Below, in pieces: positions 50,944 to 59,976 of a stretch of 64,000 nt of DNA. This DNA is from Leeuwenhoekiella sp. Lineage in GTDB: Bacteria; Bacteroidota; Bacteroidia; Flavobacteriales; Flavobacteriaceae. The number at the start of each line of letters is the position of its first letter. The stretch's first letter is position 1. The notes beneath the pieces were generated by a model. The model was not told the DNA's origin, ran no database searches, and was given only the letters and a program-made list of their open reading frames with translations. The DNA is taken from contig PAPI01000024.1 of the NCBI GenBank assembly GCA_002708845.1, forward strand, positions 62,001 through 126,000, read 5' to 3'. Both the position numbers and the translations under genes were made by a program.

Positions 50944-50969
50944 ATGTTTGTCCTTCAGAGATTAAAGAA

Positions 50970-50998
50970 AAAGCGGTCTTTAGGGCCGCTTTTTTTAT
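50970..50998 (+). terminator. Rho-independent terminator of fumC
   Basis: A stem with one wobble pair (50970-50978 with 50984-50992), 5-base loop and T-run follow fumC. Confidence 0.85.
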
Positions 50999-51118
50999 GC
51001 CCGTTATTTAAATTTTATACGAGTTTAAAACGGCTATTGTAAATCACAGCGGCTTAAAGTACATTTAGAATATACAACAGAAAGCAATTCTATTGTTTTC
51101 ATTCTAAAAGCCAGCCAA

Positions 51119-51661
51119 ATGGATACTGAAATTGAAGAGTTACTAAATGCCGAAAATGAACACATTAGAAAACTCCAGGAAATTGTAAAGAAAACAGTTG
51201 AAGACGAAAATCTTATTCTTCAAAACCTGCTAAACCCGCCGAAAGACATTTTAACTAAAGGCCAAAAAATCTCAGACAAAGTCGCAAAATTCGGTGGTAG
51301 CTGGGCATTCATCATTTCCTTTTTTATAATTCTGGTAATCTGGATTACCTTTAACGCAACGGCCCCCACTAAGGACGCCTTTGACCCCTACCCGTTCATA
51401 TTGATGAATTTGGTTTTGTCTTGTATTGCAGCATTGCAGGCACCTATTATCATGATGAGTCAAAACCGGCAGGAAGAGAAAGACCGTAAGCGTGGAGAAA
51501 ATGATTATCTCATTAATTTAAAGGCCGAACTTGAAGTACGCGCGCTAAACGAAAAATTGGATGATCTGGTAGAAGATCAGTTTAAAATCCTATTTAACAG
51601 TCAGACTAAGCAACTCGAAATACTCAAGCAGATCCAGAAAAAACTGGATGAAAAAGGCTAA
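51119..51661 (+). CDS. DUF1003 membrane protein
   Basis: The 180-residue product has a helical N-terminal region (about 1-50), then DKVAKFGGSWAFIISFFIILVIWITFNATAP (helix one). A DPYPFILMNLVLSCIAALQAPIIMMSQNRQ segment holds helix two, typical of DUF1003. A charged coiled-coil tail follows. The family has no known activity. It begins a cluster of three same-direction genes with short gaps (32 and 5 bases). Confidence 0.9.
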   Translation: MDTEIEELLNAENEHIRKLQEIVKKTVEDENLILQNLLNPPKDILTKGQKISDKVAKFGGSWAFIISFFIILVIWITFNATAPTKDAFDPYPFILMNLVLSCIAALQAPIIMMSQNRQEEKDRKRGENDYLINLKAELEVRALNEKLDDLVEDQFKILFNSQTKQLEILKQIQKKLDEKG

Positions 51662-51693
51662 AACGTAATTTTACTTTAAGCAAACCTGTCCTT

Positions 51694-52062
51694 ATGAAAG
51701 CCCTAACCACCATCGGCTTACTCATTTTAAGCAACTCGTTTATGGTCATAGCCTGGTATGGTCATTTGAAATTTGCAGAACTCAAATGGTTCAGTAAATT
51801 AGGTATCGTTGCCATCATCCTGATAAGCTGGGGTATTGCGCTCTTTGAATATATATTTCAAGTACCCGCAAACCGAATGGGTTTTAAGGAAAACGGCGGT
51901 CCCTTTTCACTCATTCAGCTTAAAGTAATCCAGGAAGTGATTACCCTGATCGTCTTTGCCGTATTTACGCTACTTGTTTTTAAGACGGAAACGTTTCGCT
52001 TCAATCATATCATTTCCTTCTTGTTTCTGATTGGAGCCGTATATTTTATGTTTAAAAAGTAA
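51694..52062 (+). CDS. DUF486/DMT-family small membrane protein
   Basis: The 122-residue product has four membrane helices and matches DUF486: GLLILSNSFMVIAWYGHLKF, then SWGIALFEYIFQVPANRMG and FSLIQLKVIQEVITLIVFAVF. The fold resembles half of a drug/metabolite transporter, so it may work as a dimer. The gene after it begins 5 bases later. Confidence 0.9.
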   Translation: MKALTTIGLLILSNSFMVIAWYGHLKFAELKWFSKLGIVAIILISWGIALFEYIFQVPANRMGFKENGGPFSLIQLKVIQEVITLIVFAVFTLLVFKTETFRFNHIISFLFLIGAVYFMFKK

Positions 52063-52067
52063 GAGAA

Positions 52068-52625
52068 ATGGCATTACAAAACCAACTTAGCGACCCCAAT
52101 GAATTTTTAGAGCTACTCCAAAAAAGTTTTGAAGCCACATCTGTGCATTTTGAGGATGTAAAATGGAATGTGATTGAAAACCGACTTCGTAAGAATCCTG
52201 AAAAATTAAACAGTCTTTTTCAATTGGAGCAAACCGGCGGCGAACCTTCCCTGCTTGATTACGATTCTGAGAAAGACATATACATCTTCTGTGATTTTGC
52301 TGTGGAAAGTCCACCGCAACGCCGCAGCCTCTGTTATGATGATCAGGCCTTAGAATCCCGTAAGAAGTTTAAACCTGCCGGAAGCGCCACATCCCAGGCG
52401 GAAGAACTGGGTGCCGAATTAATCAGTGAGCAGCAGTATCTAAAACTTCAAATGATAAAAACTATTGATACCAAAACTTCCAGCTGGATTAAAACGCCTG
52501 ACGAAATGCGTGAGCTTGGCGGTGCCTTATTTGGTGATTACCGCTACGGGCGTGTGTTTTTCTATCACAACGGTGCAGAATCCTACTATGCAGGGCGTGG
52601 ATTTAGGTGTGTGATCCGGGTATAA
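52068..52625 (+). CDS. DUF4256 domain-containing protein
   Basis: The 185-residue soluble protein matches DUF4256: ELLQKSFEATSVHFEDVKWNVIENRL, GGEPSLLDYDSEKDIYIFCDFAVESPPQRRSLCYD, and a conserved end RELGGALFGDYRYGRVFFYHNGAESYYAGRGFRC. The WNVIE and YRYGRVF blocks are well kept, but no function is known. It follows the DUF486 gene closely and is probably cotranscribed. Confidence 0.88.
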   Translation: MALQNQLSDPNEFLELLQKSFEATSVHFEDVKWNVIENRLRKNPEKLNSLFQLEQTGGEPSLLDYDSEKDIYIFCDFAVESPPQRRSLCYDDQALESRKKFKPAGSATSQAEELGAELISEQQYLKLQMIKTIDTKTSSWIKTPDEMRELGGALFGDYRYGRVFFYHNGAESYYAGRGFRCVIRV

Positions 52626-52776
52626 GTCGAGTTATTTGAAGCTGATTTATAGAAATCTGGTTTTTAATACAGTCAGGGAAACGTTCAACCTTTATAACTC
52701 GTAACCTGAAAACTACCACTCCTACCCGTATCCAATTAACCCAATAATAATAGTAATATTAATAAGCAATAACTTT

Positions 52777-55700
52777 CTACTTCTTGTAATACTTCTTGTA
52801 TTTAGGATAGGCTATTAAAGCAAAAGCAATGACACAGCCAAAGATGATCAATGCCCGGTTAAGATTAAGTATATTATCGCCACTGGCATAACTGTGCAAT
52901 CCCGATAGCCAAAAATTCACTCCAAAATAGGTCATTAGGATACTTCCGTATGCCAATATGGCCATCAGGTTAAAAAACCATTTTCCGCGTAACCCGGGAA
53001 CCAATCGCATATGAATCACAAAAGCATAAACCATAATACTGATCAGTGCCCAGGTTTCTTTAGGATCCCAACCCCAGTAACGGCCCCAGCTTTCATTGGC
53101 CCATTGACCTCCCAGGAAGTTACCTATGGTTAGCATCACAAGACCTACGGTAAGTGCCATTTCGTTGATAATAGTCAATTCACGAATGTTGAGATCCATC
53201 CGTTTTTTGTTCTTATCGTTGGTAAGTAGAATTAAAAGCAGGGAAACCAATCCCAGAATCATTCCCAGTGTAAATGGCCCGTAACTCGCTACAATCACCG
53301 CAACATGTATCATCAGCCAGTAGCTATCCAGTACAGGCTGTAGATTTGAAATAGCCGGGTTTAACCAGTTCATACTGGCGCCCCATAAAATAAAGCCGGC
53401 CACAAATGCAGTACTGGCAATCGTAAGCGAACTCTTTCGACCAAAGGCCAAACCAAAAAACATCGTAGCCCATCCTACATAAAGTATGGATTCGTAGGCA
53501 TTACTCCAGGGTGCGTGACCCGAGATGTACCAGCGCCAGATCAGTCCCAAAGTATGTAACCCAAACAGAATCAACACTGCAACCCCACAAATACCAACCA
53601 TAGTTTTCAGAAAGCGGTTCTCTTTGAAAATACGAATGATCACAAAAATGAACATTACAACACTGGCGAGCATATACATCCAGTAGAGTTTGGTAAAAAT
53701 GTCATGCTTGTTATAATAAACTTCTGCATCAATTTTATCTTCAGAAGGCATTACTTCGCTTCCGTATTTCTGCTGAAAGCTCTTGATACTTTTAATAAAG
53801 GTGTCAGCCTTCGAATAATCACCACTCTGATTTCCTTCCCGCAAAGCGGAAAAATAAAGCGGAAGAATCTGTTTGGTATACAGCGAATCCATTCCTTTAA
53901 ACCCGGCTTCATTAAGCTCTGGGTATGAAACCCACTTGTTATTTTCGTCCCCAATCAATGGAAATATTTTGAGAATTTCTCCGCTAACGGCGCGGTTGAG
54001 GAGTCCTAAACGTTCAGCAATATCGATGAAATCTTTATCGAAGTTGTTCTTTACCTCGGCCTGATAGGCAGCAGTGATATAGGGATCGAGTTTATTTCGA
54101 CCCATATCATCAATAAAATCGAGTGCGCTTACAAACTTCTGATCCTTTGGCACGCCAATAATACCGCGAAGACTATCATTCGCTGGTTTTACGTAAATTA
54201 AATCTACGTTATACCAGAAAAATGGCGTCTCAACCATAGAGAGAAAAACCTGATCTGCAGTAAGTCCTTCGTATTTATCGCTTCGGCTTAATTTGCGTAG
54301 CAACAGGCTCGAAAACGTATTTACCGGCATCATACGCCCGCTATCATCCTGAATAACCAGTTTTCCAAATTTAGCAGCTTCTTCAGCAGGCACTTTATTA
54401 GCCATCAAAACCGAGTCGATCTCAGCTTTAGTGGGTAATTGATGCTCTTCTTCTTCGGCAATAGTTGCGGTACCCGGTATAAAATCCTGAGGTTGCTCAT
54501 CTACGACTTGGGTGTTTCCGTTTTCAACAATCACCTTTTGTTCCTGCGCGTTAAGCGTTCCGCCTATAGCAAAAAGAACAGCCAACACAGTCAGTTTGGC
54601 TTTTTTAGCTTTAACCTTATCAAGTCGAACTTTTAAATCTCCAAAACGGCTTCCCTTATCAAATAAAATAATCATCAGGCCCAAATAAAGTAGAAAATAC
54701 CCGATATAGGTAATCCACGTACCCACGGCGTCGTGGTTTACGGAAAGTACGGTACCCAGTTCATCCGGATCAAAACTGGCCTGAAAAAAACGGTAACCCT
54801 TGTGATCTAAAACGTGGTTCATATAAATCTCATAATCAAACTGCTCTTCAGGCCCGTCAATTACTGTGATTTCACTTTCGTACGATGAATACGCATTGGT
54901 AGTACCCGGATAGCGCTCGACTATAAAATCATTCAGTTTAATGGCAAAAGGAAGTTCAACCGCCTGACTACCATAAGCCAGGTGAAATTTCAGATCGCCT
55001 ATTTCGGCATCTACCATTTGATTAGTAAAACCTTTACCGCCCAACAGGCCGACAGTCTCCTGACCATCGGGTGTTTTAATGTTCACAAATAAAGCGTCCT
55101 GCTGTCCCTTCTGTTTTGGAAATGCCTCAACGATTCCATTCTTGCCTTTCATTACCGGTTCAGGAAATACAAACTGCATCCCGGCCACCTGATACAAAGC
55201 ACGCAATTTTAATTCCTGTAAGCTGTCTTTTGCTACTTCAAAATCTTCCTGCGTGGCCATAACGCGTGTAGAACCGGCAAATGGTGTTTGAATGGTGTAG
55301 TTTTCGCCATCAAAACCAATATTGATCGCGCCCTCCGTAGGGTTATTCAATGCAAAAAGTACATTGTGAATGCTTGAAACCTGACCTTCCTCAAGGTAAT
55401 GCTCGTGGCGTTGCCCATCACCGGCTTCCACAATTTTGAGTTGCGCCTTACCATTAGGATCTTCAATAAGACCCTCTTCTGCCCCGTCAATAAATTTGGA
55501 GAAAGAAATGCTTACCGGTTTTCCGTCAAAGTCAGTTTCCCAGTCAAAACTGTTATCCAGACGTTTAGAAAGATTTAAACGCTTCGGTTCAAGTCTGCGG
55601 CGCATAGGTTCGCCATTACGCTCCCCGTCAATAAATACCTGCAGATAAGTTTTTTCACTTAGAAAAGTATTTTGAGTTTCTCCCTCGCGAATGGGCATCA

Positions 55701-56019
55701 CGCCTTCAAAACCCATATAGCGCGTCCAGGCCGCGCCAAAAATGATCAAAATAAAAGCCAGGTGAAAAACCAGGGTTGACCACTTTTCTTTGCGCCAAAG
55801 TTTAAAACGCCAGATGTTACCCACGAAGTTTACGATAAAAAGCAGGTGAATAAGTTCAAACCACCAGGCTTCGTAAACCAGTTCTCGGGTGTAAGGTGTT
55901 GGAGAAGTTTCCTGGCCGGCATCAAATATGGTACCTGTAGCCATAGCTACGGCATAAACAATAAATAAAACGGCCATTAAACGGGTAGAAAACAGGAAAT
56001 CTGCGATGCGTTTTTGCAT
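52777..56019 (-). CDS. ResB-CcsA fusion cytochrome c biogenesis protein
   Basis: System II cytochrome c biogenesis exports haem and attaches it to apocytochrome c. The 1080-residue product fuses ResB (N-terminal, helices near 8-100, then a large periplasmic part to about 480) to CcsA. The CcsA part carries the tryptophan-rich haem-handling motif ESWGRYWGWDPKETWALIS near residue 1000 and conserved histidines in its helices. The fused layout is usual in Bacteroidota. ATG 56019 (MQKRIADFLF) is the start; a reading from 56148 would overlap the divergent gene. It is divergent from the DUF2520 gene. Confidence 0.95.
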   Translation of the reverse strand: MQKRIADFLFSTRLMAVLFIVYAVAMATGTIFDAGQETSPTPYTRELVYEAWWFELIHLLFIVNFVGNIWRFKLWRKEKWSTLVFHLAFILIIFGAAWTRYMGFEGVMPIREGETQNTFLSEKTYLQVFIDGERNGEPMRRRLEPKRLNLSKRLDNSFDWETDFDGKPVSISFSKFIDGAEEGLIEDPNGKAQLKIVEAGDGQRHEHYLEEGQVSSIHNVLFALNNPTEGAINIGFDGENYTIQTPFAGSTRVMATQEDFEVAKDSLQELKLRALYQVAGMQFVFPEPVMKGKNGIVEAFPKQKGQQDALFVNIKTPDGQETVGLLGGKGFTNQMVDAEIGDLKFHLAYGSQAVELPFAIKLNDFIVERYPGTTNAYSSYESEITVIDGPEEQFDYEIYMNHVLDHKGYRFFQASFDPDELGTVLSVNHDAVGTWITYIGYFLLYLGLMIILFDKGSRFGDLKVRLDKVKAKKAKLTVLAVLFAIGGTLNAQEQKVIVENGNTQVVDEQPQDFIPGTATIAEEEEHQLPTKAEIDSVLMANKVPAEEAAKFGKLVIQDDSGRMMPVNTFSSLLLRKLSRSDKYEGLTADQVFLSMVETPFFWYNVDLIYVKPANDSLRGIIGVPKDQKFVSALDFIDDMGRNKLDPYITAAYQAEVKNNFDKDFIDIAERLGLLNRAVSGEILKIFPLIGDENNKWVSYPELNEAGFKGMDSLYTKQILPLYFSALREGNQSGDYSKADTFIKSIKSFQQKYGSEVMPSEDKIDAEVYYNKHDIFTKLYWMYMLASVVMFIFVIIRIFKENRFLKTMVGICGVAVLILFGLHTLGLIWRWYISGHAPWSNAYESILYVGWATMFFGLAFGRKSSLTIASTAFVAGFILWGASMNWLNPAISNLQPVLDSYWLMIHVAVIVASYGPFTLGMILGLVSLLLILLTNDKNKKRMDLNIRELTIINEMALTVGLVMLTIGNFLGGQWANESWGRYWGWDPKETWALISIMVYAFVIHMRLVPGLRGKWFFNLMAILAYGSILMTYFGVNFWLSGLHSYASGDNILNLNRALIIFGCVIAFALIAYPKYKKYYKK

Positions 56020-56120
56020 GATACGAATTGCAATTTTTTTACGGCGCGAAGTTACGAAACAAAAGCCCATTAATAAAGCTTTAACGCCTCGTATTACCCA
56101 TCGCTTTTCCCGAATTTGTG

Positions 56121-56128
56121 TACTTTTG
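56121..56128 (+). promoter_or_regulatory. -7 box TACTTTTG of the DUF2520 gene
   Basis: This exact TAnnTTTG match ends 4 bases before GTG 56133, so the mRNA should start at or beside the start codon and be leaderless. Confidence 0.6.
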
Positions 56129-56132
56129 GAGT

Positions 56133-56891
56133 GTGATAAAACTCGCAATCATCGGCACCGGTAATGTGGCCTTTCATCTGGCACAGGCCTTTCATCAGGC
56201 CGAAGCTGTTCATTTGAAAGCTGTTGCAGGAAGAAATGCAGAATCGCTTAAGATTTTTAAACCTTTTGCATATATACTTCCTGATTTAAAAGACCTCCCT
56301 CCTGTTGATGTAATTATTATTGCTGTAAGTGATGCCGCCATACCCGAGATTTCAGCAAAAATCAAGGACAATAAGGCGCTAATCGCACATACTTCCGGAA
56401 GCACTTCGGTTGAAGTATTAAACACGCACAAACGTTTCGGTGTGTTTTATCCGTTACAAACTTTTTCCAAATCAAACGAATTGATATATAGTGATATACC
56501 TTTTTGTATTGAAGCAAAACTTAAAGCTGATTTCGAAACTCTTGTGGGGCTGGCTAGTGCACTAAAAGCCAAATCGTACAGCATAAATTCAGACCAGCGA
56601 GGAGCTTTACATCTGGCAGCTGTTTTTGGTAATAATTTTGGGAATCACATTCTAACTCAGGCTCAACAGATTTGCGAAGAACGCCACGTTTCTTTTGATT
56701 TATTAAAGCCCCTGATGGAAGAAACCATAAGAAAGGCTTTTAGTATAGGTCCGGAAGCTGCACAAACCGGTCCGGCAAAACGTGGAGATGTCATTACTAT
56801 TGAGAAGCAATTGAATGCTCTGCAAAGCCCAGAACAAAAAAAAATATACAACAGCTTTACCGAGGCCTTATTAAAACATTATGAGCGATAA
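56133..56891 (+). CDS. Rossmann-fold and DUF2520 protein
   Basis: The 252-residue product has an NAD(P)-binding Rossmann N terminus (IKLAIIGTGNVAFHLAQAF with the GxGxxxxH-type loop) and a helical DUF2520 C-terminal domain (LHLAAVFGNNFGNHILTQAQQICEE and LMEETIRKAFS). It resembles ketopantoate reductase or F420-dependent oxidoreductases in outline. I chose GTG 56133 because it starts the Rossmann fold and follows a promoter box; GTG 56118 would overlap that box. kdsC overlaps by 11 bases. Confidence 0.9.
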   Translation: MIKLAIIGTGNVAFHLAQAFHQAEAVHLKAVAGRNAESLKIFKPFAYILPDLKDLPPVDVIIIAVSDAAIPEISAKIKDNKALIAHTSGSTSVEVLNTHKRFGVFYPLQTFSKSNELIYSDIPFCIEAKLKADFETLVGLASALKAKSYSINSDQRGALHLAAVFGNNFGNHILTQAQQICEERHVSFDLLKPLMEETIRKAFSIGPEAAQTGPAKRGDVITIEKQLNALQSPEQKKIYNSFTEALLKHYER

Positions 56892-57414
56892 AAGTTATAA
56901 AGAATACCTCAATCAGATTACTACATTCATTTTTGATGTGGATGGCGTGATGACAGACGGCTCCCTGATTATTGACTCTCAGGGCGAAATGCTGCGCACC
57001 ATGAACGTCAAAGATGGATATGCTCTAAAAACCGCAATAAATAAAGGCTTTAATATGTGCATCATAAGTGGCGGTACCAATGAAGGGGTTAGAAGCAGAC
57101 TCGAGGCGCTCGGAGTAAACGATATTCATCTGGGTGCACACGCTAAAATTGAATTCCTCAATGACTACCTGGCTAAGAACAGCATTAAGGCTGAAAATGT
57201 GCTCTATATGGGCGATGACATTCCTGATTATCCGGTAATGCAAAAAGTTGGGCTTCCCTGCTGCCCTCAGGATGCGGTAAAAGAAATCAAAGAAGTCGCC
57301 AAATATGTTTCGCACAAAAAGGGCGGTAAAGGTTGTGTACGCGATGTGATTGAACAGGTACTTAAGGTTCAGGGTAAATGGATGCAGGATTTTGATGCCG
57401 CTTTAAAGAAATAA
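56881..57414 (+). CDS. KdsC-type HAD phosphatase
   Basis: The enzyme removes phosphate from KDO-8-phosphate for lipopolysaccharide, or acts on a similar sugar phosphate. The 177-residue product has the HAD motif DVDGVMTDG (Asp19, Asp21), ISGG for motif II, and GDDIPDYPVM for the metal site. It has no cap insertion, as expected for KdsC. It overlaps the DUF2520 gene by 11 bases, so the two are translated together, a common pairing in this phylum. Confidence 0.9.
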   Translation: MSDKSYKEYLNQITTFIFDVDGVMTDGSLIIDSQGEMLRTMNVKDGYALKTAINKGFNMCIISGGTNEGVRSRLEALGVNDIHLGAHAKIEFLNDYLAKNSIKAENVLYMGDDIPDYPVMQKVGLPCCPQDAVKEIKEVAKYVSHKKGGKGCVRDVIEQVLKVQGKWMQDFDAALKK

Positions 57415-57424
57415 GTGCATCTTT

Positions 57425-58231
57425 TTACAGCAATTGAAAAGTAAGCAGATTTATAAAGGTGCGGTAAAAACTGATGAGCATTACCATACATAAGGTACCC
57501 AGAATACCGTAACAACACGAAACCCACCATTTCTTGGCATAGAAAGTTCTTACCGAAATGAGGTAATATAGGGTAGCAGCTAGAAATATAGGCACCAAAT
57601 AAAACCAGCGATTAGGCGAGAGCAGGTTGGAAGCAATAAGATACCATAGCGTCATTGCCAGAAGTAAAGCCGAAAAATAATGCGTCGCAAAAACCAGATG
57701 TTTCCCAAACGCCATTCTTCTGTTAAAAAGTATTCCTATCAGGGCTATAAAGGGAATTAGTAAGACAAGTAATGATTTAGACAAATCTGTAGAGAGGCGA
57801 TCATATCTGATTTTCACTTCTTTCAGGTCCCATTCATTCTTTTCAATCAAAGTGTTTACAAGATCCATCACACGAATGCCCAGAAAGTCAACATTTCCTT
57901 TAAAAAACCAAACTGAAGGAGAGCGAAAAATATCTGTTTCCGAGAGGAAAATAAAAAAGAAAACGTTACAAAGTAAAAATACCTGAAAAGGCTTTAAATA
58001 TGGTGCGCGAACTCCTGATGTGAATTTTAGGGAAAGCCGTCCGGGATTTAATACTAAAACCCTAAACGTTTTAAGAAATTTGGAATCCAGGTTTGTAAAA
58101 GCTTCAAATGCCTGCCCCAACAGACTTCTTAAACCATAGTCTGCTTCAGAAACCTTTTTTTGTCCGCATTTTGAACAAAAGTTTTCTGTAAACTTTGAAC
58201 CACAATTCAGACAAGTATGGATTTCAGCCAT
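57425..58231 (-). CDS. DUF3667 membrane protein with zinc ribbon
   Basis: The 268-residue product begins with a zinc-ribbon: CLNCGSKFTENFCSKCGQ (four cysteines, residues about 7-24). The signature FTNLDSKFLKTFRVLVLNPGRLSLKF follows. About five membrane helices follow. This matches DUF3667, a Bacteroidota family of unknown function. It follows the glycosidase-like gene after 5 bases, so the two may share a transcript. Confidence 0.92.
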   Translation of the reverse strand: MAEIHTCLNCGSKFTENFCSKCGQKKVSEADYGLRSLLGQAFEAFTNLDSKFLKTFRVLVLNPGRLSLKFTSGVRAPYLKPFQVFLLCNVFFFIFLSETDIFRSPSVWFFKGNVDFLGIRVMDLVNTLIEKNEWDLKEVKIRYDRLSTDLSKSLLVLLIPFIALIGILFNRRMAFGKHLVFATHYFSALLLAMTLWYLIASNLLSPNRWFYLVPIFLAATLYYLISVRTFYAKKWWVSCCYGILGTLCMVMLISFYRTFINLLTFQLL

Positions 58232-58236
58232 AAGGT

Positions 58237-59325
58237 TTAATCTAGGTAATCAACCCGCAACGGATTCAAATAAATATAAAATACAGGAGCAAAAGTCAAC
58301 GCTTTAATCGGCCCGGCTACCTCGGTATACGGTGCGATGCACAACAATCGATCATTTTCAAAATCAGTTTTTAACACGGTAGGGCCAAAAAGATTGCGAT
58401 CGCCTAGAATTCTTGGTCCGCAGGATTCCCAGGGTCCGTCGATTGATTTTGATTTATAGACGTTTATACCCTTACCAACCTCAGATTCAGGCTGACTTTC
58501 ATCTATCCTATTGCACACCGAAATTAGCAGGTAATAGGTTTGTGAATCCTTATCAAAAACAACTTTAGGACATTCGAGTTGGGTAAAAGTCTCTTTGTCT
58601 GGCATAGCTACGGCAGGCATAAGCTCGTCCAGTTCATAAGAATCTCCTACCTTCTTAAGTTTTGCCCGTGCAACAGCCCCACGTAACGCACTTATTTTGG
58701 CAGCCCACAGTAGACTAACAGATTCATCTTCGTGCACAAATACGAAAGGATCTCTCCAGGCCAAGATAGGACCTCCCTCCTCACCTTCATCATTACCCAG
58801 TTCTTCTTCAGGCCCCAGGTAATAACCCCTATCAAGAATCATCTCACGATCTCTTACAGGAGCAGAAATCTTAGTCTTAATCTCAGAATCTAATTGAAAT
58901 CCGTCAGAAGAAACGACCAATCCAATATTCTGAATAAAAGGATGTGTAGCATCGGTTTTATCGAGAGCCGTGAATGCAGCCAGCTTTCTTCCGTCGGGTA
59001 ATAATTCAACACCTCCACTCCAAACGGTATAAGAATCAGATACATCCCGCCAGTCTTTTGGACTTAAAAAGCAACCTTCGTCTTTCCAGCTCTTACCCGT
59101 ATCACTTGATGAAAAGTGGCGGATGTGAAAGGGATACTCATTACGACCACTGCTTTCAAGCGGCATACCATCGGGTTTAGCACGAGACAAAGCAAGACAA
59201 TACAAGTGAAAGATTCCGTCTTCAAAATACGACCACGAGTCCCAGAGGTATAATTGCGGGTGAACAATTCCGTTTGTAAATACTTCGGGAAAAGGCGGTG
59301 GAATCAAATAGGAATTGGCGTGCAT
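58237..59325 (-). CDS. Clan GH-J (GH68/GH32-like) five-bladed propeller glycosidase
   Basis: The 362-residue product has the motifs of levansucrase/invertase-type enzymes: WDSW (Asp29, nucleophile candidate), YTVWSGG (about 99-105), WRDP (Asp192, transition-state stabiliser) and QLECPKV (Glu251, acid/base candidate). There is no signal peptide, so it may act on intracellular sucrose or fructans. The three acidic residues are spaced about as in GH68. The propeller frame (IHLYCLALS-, GLVVSSDG, VSLLWAA) supports the call. It is upstream of the DUF3667 gene. The family, GH68 or another clan member, needs a profile search. Confidence 0.7.
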   Translation of the reverse strand: MHANSYLIPPPFPEVFTNGIVHPQLYLWDSWSYFEDGIFHLYCLALSRAKPDGMPLESSGRNEYPFHIRHFSSSDTGKSWKDEGCFLSPKDWRDVSDSYTVWSGGVELLPDGRKLAAFTALDKTDATHPFIQNIGLVVSSDGFQLDSEIKTKISAPVRDREMILDRGYYLGPEEELGNDEGEEGGPILAWRDPFVFVHEDESVSLLWAAKISALRGAVARAKLKKVGDSYELDELMPAVAMPDKETFTQLECPKVVFDKDSQTYYLLISVCNRIDESQPESEVGKGINVYKSKSIDGPWESCGPRILGDRNLFGPTVLKTDFENDRLLCIAPYTEVAGPIKALTFAPVFYIYLNPLRVDYLD

Positions 59326-59396
59326 ATAAGTAGTTTTAAAGTTCTAAAATACCAATTTATATGGCAATACACCATTACTTACGAGCGCTATTCCGT

Positions 59397-59430
59397 TAAA
59401 ATAAAAGAGCCGCAACACAAGTTACGGCTC
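59397..59430 (-). terminator. Minus-strand terminator after dinB-like gene
   Basis: On the minus strand GAGCCGTAAC (59430-59421) pairs with GTTGCGGCTC (59416-59407) around a 4-base loop, with one mismatch. TTTTATTTTA follows. Confidence 0.8.
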
Positions 59431-59456
59431 CATACTGTGCAGTATTTAGTTTTTGA

Positions 59457-59975
59457 CTACAAATAACGCTCCTGAATAATATTAGCGTGATGCAAATCGT
59501 GACCACAAATGATAAATCCTGCCGCACGTGCTGAAAGCCCGCTACCGCTGGCCATACCTTTAGTAGTTAACGCATCATCACTCAAACTTTTAAAAAGACT
59601 TATACTTGCCTGACGAATTGTATCATACTCCTCAAGCATGCCCACAAAATCTCTGGTATTAGCTTTTGAGGGCAATACATAATCGTCCTGTTCAAAACCC
59701 GGCAACGGAGTCTGATCCCCACGACCTATACACAAGGCTCTATAGGCGAAAATACGTTCGGTATCCATCACGTGTTGTAAGATCTCGAGAATGGTCCATT
59801 TTCCGGAAACATAGGCGTACTGCAATTTTTCCTTTGGAATCCCTTTATAAAAAGCCATACTTTTCTCCAGACCGGTTTCTAACGCATCTGTAAGACTTAC
59901 ATCTTTACTTAACAGTTCGATGTAATTCTTGTAATATGCATTAAATTCATTGTGATCCAGATCTTGTCGCGTCAT
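59457..59975 (-). CDS. DinB-family protein
   Basis: The 172-residue helical protein matches the DinB/YfiT four-helix bundle: a first metal-ligand helix ILQHVMDTERIFAYRAL with His and, at the end, ICGHDLHHANII. These histidines bind a divalent metal. Members include thiol transferases and bacillithiol or damage-response enzymes. ATG 59975 lies one base after the ppc stop (TAAGATG), so coupling is likely. A longer reading from 60011 would overlap ppc by 35 bases and is less likely. Confidence 0.88.
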   Translation of the reverse strand: MTRQDLDHNEFNAYYKNYIELLSKDVSLTDALETGLEKSMAFYKGIPKEKLQYAYVSGKWTILEILQHVMDTERIFAYRALCIGRGDQTPLPGFEQDDYVLPSKANTRDFVGMLEEYDTIRQASISLFKSLSDDALTTKGMASGSGLSARAAGFIICGHDLHHANIIQERYL

Positions 59976-59976
59976 C

